This document shows, piece by piece, positions 61,871-64,000 of a stretch of 64,000 nucleotides of DNA. Position 1 is the stretch's first letter. Every line of letters starts with the position of its first letter. The notes beneath the pieces were generated by a model. That model saw nothing but the letters and a program-made list of their open reading frames with translations, had not been told where the DNA came from and ran no database searches. This DNA comes from Acetobacteraceae bacterium (GTDB lineage: Bacteria > Pseudomonadota > Alphaproteobacteria > Acetobacterales > Acetobacteraceae), in assembly GCA_027482245.1 (NCBI GenBank), contig JAIXWG010000009.1:1-64000 (forward strand). Direction: 5' to 3'. The position numbers and the translations under genes were made by a program.

Positions 61871-63370
61871 TCAGCGCGTGAGGCGCCGCTGCAACCCGAC
61901 ATCCCGCGCATGGGCGCGCAGCACCATCTCTCGATAGGCGGGCTCCAGCTTGCGGGCGGCCTCGATGGCGGGGGCGAAGGCTTCCCGGTAGCCGGCGGTG
62001 AGGTCGCGCGCCTCCTGCCGCAGCGCGGCCTCGTCCATCGTGGTGATGACGCCATTCTCATAGACGACGACGCCATCGACGATGGTGGTCCGGACGCTGC
62101 CGGCGGGTTCGCAGAAGACGAGCTGGCGGTGCAGGTCGTTCAGCGGCGTGAAGGGAAGGGTATCGAGGTCGAGCAGGATGACATCCGCCTTGGCACCGGG
62201 GCTCAGCTGGCCGATGTCGGGCCAGCGCAGCGCCCGGGCTCCGCCCTGCATCGTGCAGCGCAGGATTTCCGGGGCGCTCGGCCAGCGGCGGTAGTCCACA
62301 TCGGCCAGCGTATGCACCAGCCCCGCCATCTTGATCGCGGCCCAGGGGTTGATCGCGTCATCCGCCACCGCCTCATCCGTCCCGATCGCGATCGGCACGC
62401 CGGCATCGCGCAGCGAGCGGAACGGCATCACCCCGCTGCCGAGGCGGAGGTTGCAGAGGGGGTTGTGCGCGACCGTCGCGCCCGATCGGGCGATCAGCGC
62501 GATGTCGTCGTCATCGATCCAGATGGCGTGGATGATGACGAGGAACTCGTCGAGGATGTCGTAGTCCGCCGCCAGCCGCACCAGGCTGCGCCCGAATTTC
62601 TCCTCCCCCAGCACGCGCTGGAGCTTCGTCTCCAGGATGTGGCAGTTGAAGGGGAGGTCGTGCTTCCGCGCCAGCGCCGACAGCGCCTGGAGGTAGGGCA
62701 CTTCGCAGCGCTGAGGCGCGGAGCAGGAGAGCGCGGCGGCGATGCGGCCGCCCGACGTCTGGTCCCAGCGCGTGATGAGGTGGTCGTAGAGGTCGAGCAG
62801 CTCCTCCGTGGATTGCCGCGGGGCGGCCTCCATCGCGGCGATGGCGTCTGGTGGCAGCAATTCCTTGAGGAAGGGGTATTTCTCGTATTCGACGAGCTGC
62901 GGCTGGTCGATCGCGACGCGGGCGCGCATGCCGCAGTCGCGATAGGCCTCCATGATGCCGTCGATGCCGTCCCGGTCGGCGACCGGCACATGGAAGGCGT
63001 CGTCCATCACGGTGGTGACGCCGTTTCGCAGCATCTCCATGGCGCCCAGCATGGTGCGGACGTAGTTGAGGCGCTTCACCGGCGCGCCGTCGAGCAGGGG
63101 CGGCACCTCGTAGAGCATGAAAACTTCAAGCGGCAGGCCATCCACCATGCCGCGCAGGAAGTTGCCGGGGCTGTGGAAATGCGCGTTGATGAGACCGGGC
63201 ATGGCGAGCATGCCGCGCGCCTCGATCACGCGGTCGGGCCTGCGGTCTGGACAAAGGCCGGGACCGACGGCCACGATGGCGTTGCCCTCGATGAGGATAT
63301 CGCCCTCCGGCCATTCTTGGCCGGCTTCGTCAAAGGTCAGGATGCGGGCATTGCGGATCAGGATGGACAT
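61871..63370 (-). CDS. Amidohydrolase (TrzA/AtzA/SAH-deaminase type)
   Basis: A 499-residue metal-dependent amidohydrolase. Metal ligands: His64 and His66 in NAHFHSPGN, later His residues in CHILETK and the IIHAIWIDDDDI segment, and the Asp of GTDEAVADDA. The ATZ/TRZ subfamily deaminates or dechlorinates aminated rings and purines. It is probably first in the operon with the transporter and racemase-family enzyme, so the substrate may be the imported amine or heterocycle. It is divergent from an SDR gene with 33 bases between starts, so both promoters must overlap coding DNA or be very short. Confidence 0.9.
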   Translation of the reverse strand: MSILIRNARILTFDEAGQEWPEGDILIEGNAIVAVGPGLCPDRRPDRVIEARGMLAMPGLINAHFHSPGNFLRGMVDGLPLEVFMLYEVPPLLDGAPVKRLNYVRTMLGAMEMLRNGVTTVMDDAFHVPVADRDGIDGIMEAYRDCGMRARVAIDQPQLVEYEKYPFLKELLPPDAIAAMEAAPRQSTEELLDLYDHLITRWDQTSGGRIAAALSCSAPQRCEVPYLQALSALARKHDLPFNCHILETKLQRVLGEEKFGRSLVRLAADYDILDEFLVIIHAIWIDDDDIALIARSGATVAHNPLCNLRLGSGVMPFRSLRDAGVPIAIGTDEAVADDAINPWAAIKMAGLVHTLADVDYRRWPSAPEILRCTMQGGARALRWPDIGQLSPGAKADVILLDLDTLPFTPLNDLHRQLVFCEPAGSVRTTIVDGVVVYENGVITTMDEAALRQEARDLTAGYREAFAPAIEAARKLEPAYREMVLRAHARDVGLQRRLTR

Positions 63371-63403
63371 GGCGACCCCTTCGTCACGAACAGGCTACCC
63401 CGC

Positions 63404-64000
63404 ATGAGTCGCGTGCTGGAAGGGCGCAAGGCGTTCGTGACTGGCGGCGGCGCCGGCATCGGGCGCGCCATCGTGCTGGCGCTGGCGAAGGCCGGTGCCG
63501 CGGTCTGCGTCACGGACCTTGATGGCGAGGCGGCGCAGCGCGTAGCGGAGGAGGCCGGCGGCGGCGCCTTCGGCCTGGCGCTGGATGTGCGCGATGCCGA
63601 GGCCACGGCGGCGGCGGTGCGGCAGGCTGTGGCAACGCTCGGCGGGATCGATGCGGCCGTTGCCAATGCCGGCGTCTCTACCATGCGGCGCGTCGTGGAC
63701 CTGACGGAGGCCGAGTGGGACTTCAACATGGACGTCAATGCCAAGGGCGTCTTCCTGACGAACCAGGCGGTGGTGCGCGCCATGCTGGCGGCGGGCACGA
63801 AGGGCGCCATCGTCAACACCGCGTCTCTCGCCGCCAAGGTCGGCGCGCCGCTGCTGGCGCACTACTCCGCCAGCAAGTTCGCCGTCGCCGGCTTCACCCA
63901 GGCCATCGCGAAGGAAGTTGCGGCCAGCGGCATCCGCGTGAACTGCGTCTGCCCGGGCTTTGTCGCCACATCGATGCAGGAGCGGGAGGTGGTGTGGGAA
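63404..64000 (+). CDS. Short-chain dehydrogenase/reductase, 3' end outside window
   Basis: An open frame from ATG 63404 to the window edge without a stop (199 residues seen; a typical SDR has about 250). NAD(P) loop TGGGAGIGRA near residue 14, DVRDAE, NAG motif in VANAGVSTM, catalytic Ser in VNTASLAAKVG and YxxxK in HYSASKFAVAG, then VNCVCPGFVATSM. It is divergent from the amidohydrolase gene and likely belongs to the same catabolic unit. Substrate not evident. Confidence 0.93.
   Translation, partial: MSRVLEGRKAFVTGGGAGIGRAIVLALAKAGAAVCVTDLDGEAAQRVAEEAGGGAFGLALDVRDAEATAAAVRQAVATLGGIDAAVANAGVSTMRRVVDLTEAEWDFNMDVNAKGVFLTNQAVVRAMLAAGTKGAIVNTASLAAKVGAPLLAHYSASKFAVAGFTQAIAKEVAASGIRVNCVCPGFVATSMQEREVVWE

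Overview
The window comes from a GC-rich alphaproteobacterial chromosome. I infer an Acetobacteraceae/Rhodospirillales relative (Roseomonas-like) from the extreme third-position G+C, the flagellar order flgB-flgC-fliE-fliQ-fliR-flhB followed directly by a CckA-like kinase, the recA...alaS pairing, an alphaproteobacterial-type SOS box and an EcfG-type stress promoter. No rRNA, tRNA, CRISPR array, integrase, transposase or prophage was seen. Coding density is high. No stretch over 300 bases lacks a gene; the largest gaps (about 190-230 bases) are described.

Layout. 1-4.4 kb: the end of a large TPR-like protein, polyamine genes speD-speE with a terminator/attenuator between them, and a YbjQ-type protein. 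4.4-10.9 kb: flagellar export and rod genes (fliO-fliP leftwards, flgB to flhB rightwards) and the cckA-like kinase. 10.9-23.5 kb: recA with a predicted LexA-controlled promoter, a DUF892 stress gene with a predicted EcfG promoter, alaS, an MCP, a P1-family peptidase, a J-domain-like membrane protein, DUF599, icd, and a PAS-HPt protein with two tiny genes.

23.5-39.7 kb is a catabolic island. A tightly overlapping seven-gene operon (SDR, MarR, enoyl-CoA hydratase, acyl-CoA dehydrogenase, aryl-CoA ligase, thioesterase, RidA-like) is divergent from a monooxygenase/old-yellow-enzyme fusion of the 2-aminobenzoyl-CoA (or salicylyl-CoA) type. A complete livKHMGF transporter and a HGGYW hydrolase of arylformamidase type lie nearby. 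A shared pseudo-palindrome occurs twice between the divergent enzyme operons and once before livK, which suggests one MarR regulon coupling uptake to CoA-dependent anthranilate/salicylate breakdown.

39.8-50.4 kb: a deoxyribosyltransferase-like protein, an actin-like-ATPase-type protein, a DUF900 hydrolase, a gamma-glutamyltransferase homologue and a DUF1194 protein. Then comes the Anbu-type cluster: circularly permuted ATP-grasp, alpha-E, transglutaminase-like protein, and proteasome-like Anbu peptidase. Its transglutaminase has lost the expected catalytic Cys, its ATP-grasp protein ends in a perfect (QS)10 repeat, and palindromic repeats flank the peptidase gene.

50.6-64 kb: a DUF5675-like protein, two tandem FAD-linked oxidases, a creatininase-family hydrolase, an NMT1-like binding protein, a Rieske oxygenase, an Asp/Glu-racemase-family enzyme, a polyamine/iron-type ABC transporter whose ATPase appears to start at CTG, an amidohydrolase, and an SDR cut by the window edge. 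This looks like a second uptake-plus-catabolism region for a small nitrogenous compound of unknown identity. REP-like palindromes mark two convergent gene junctions there.
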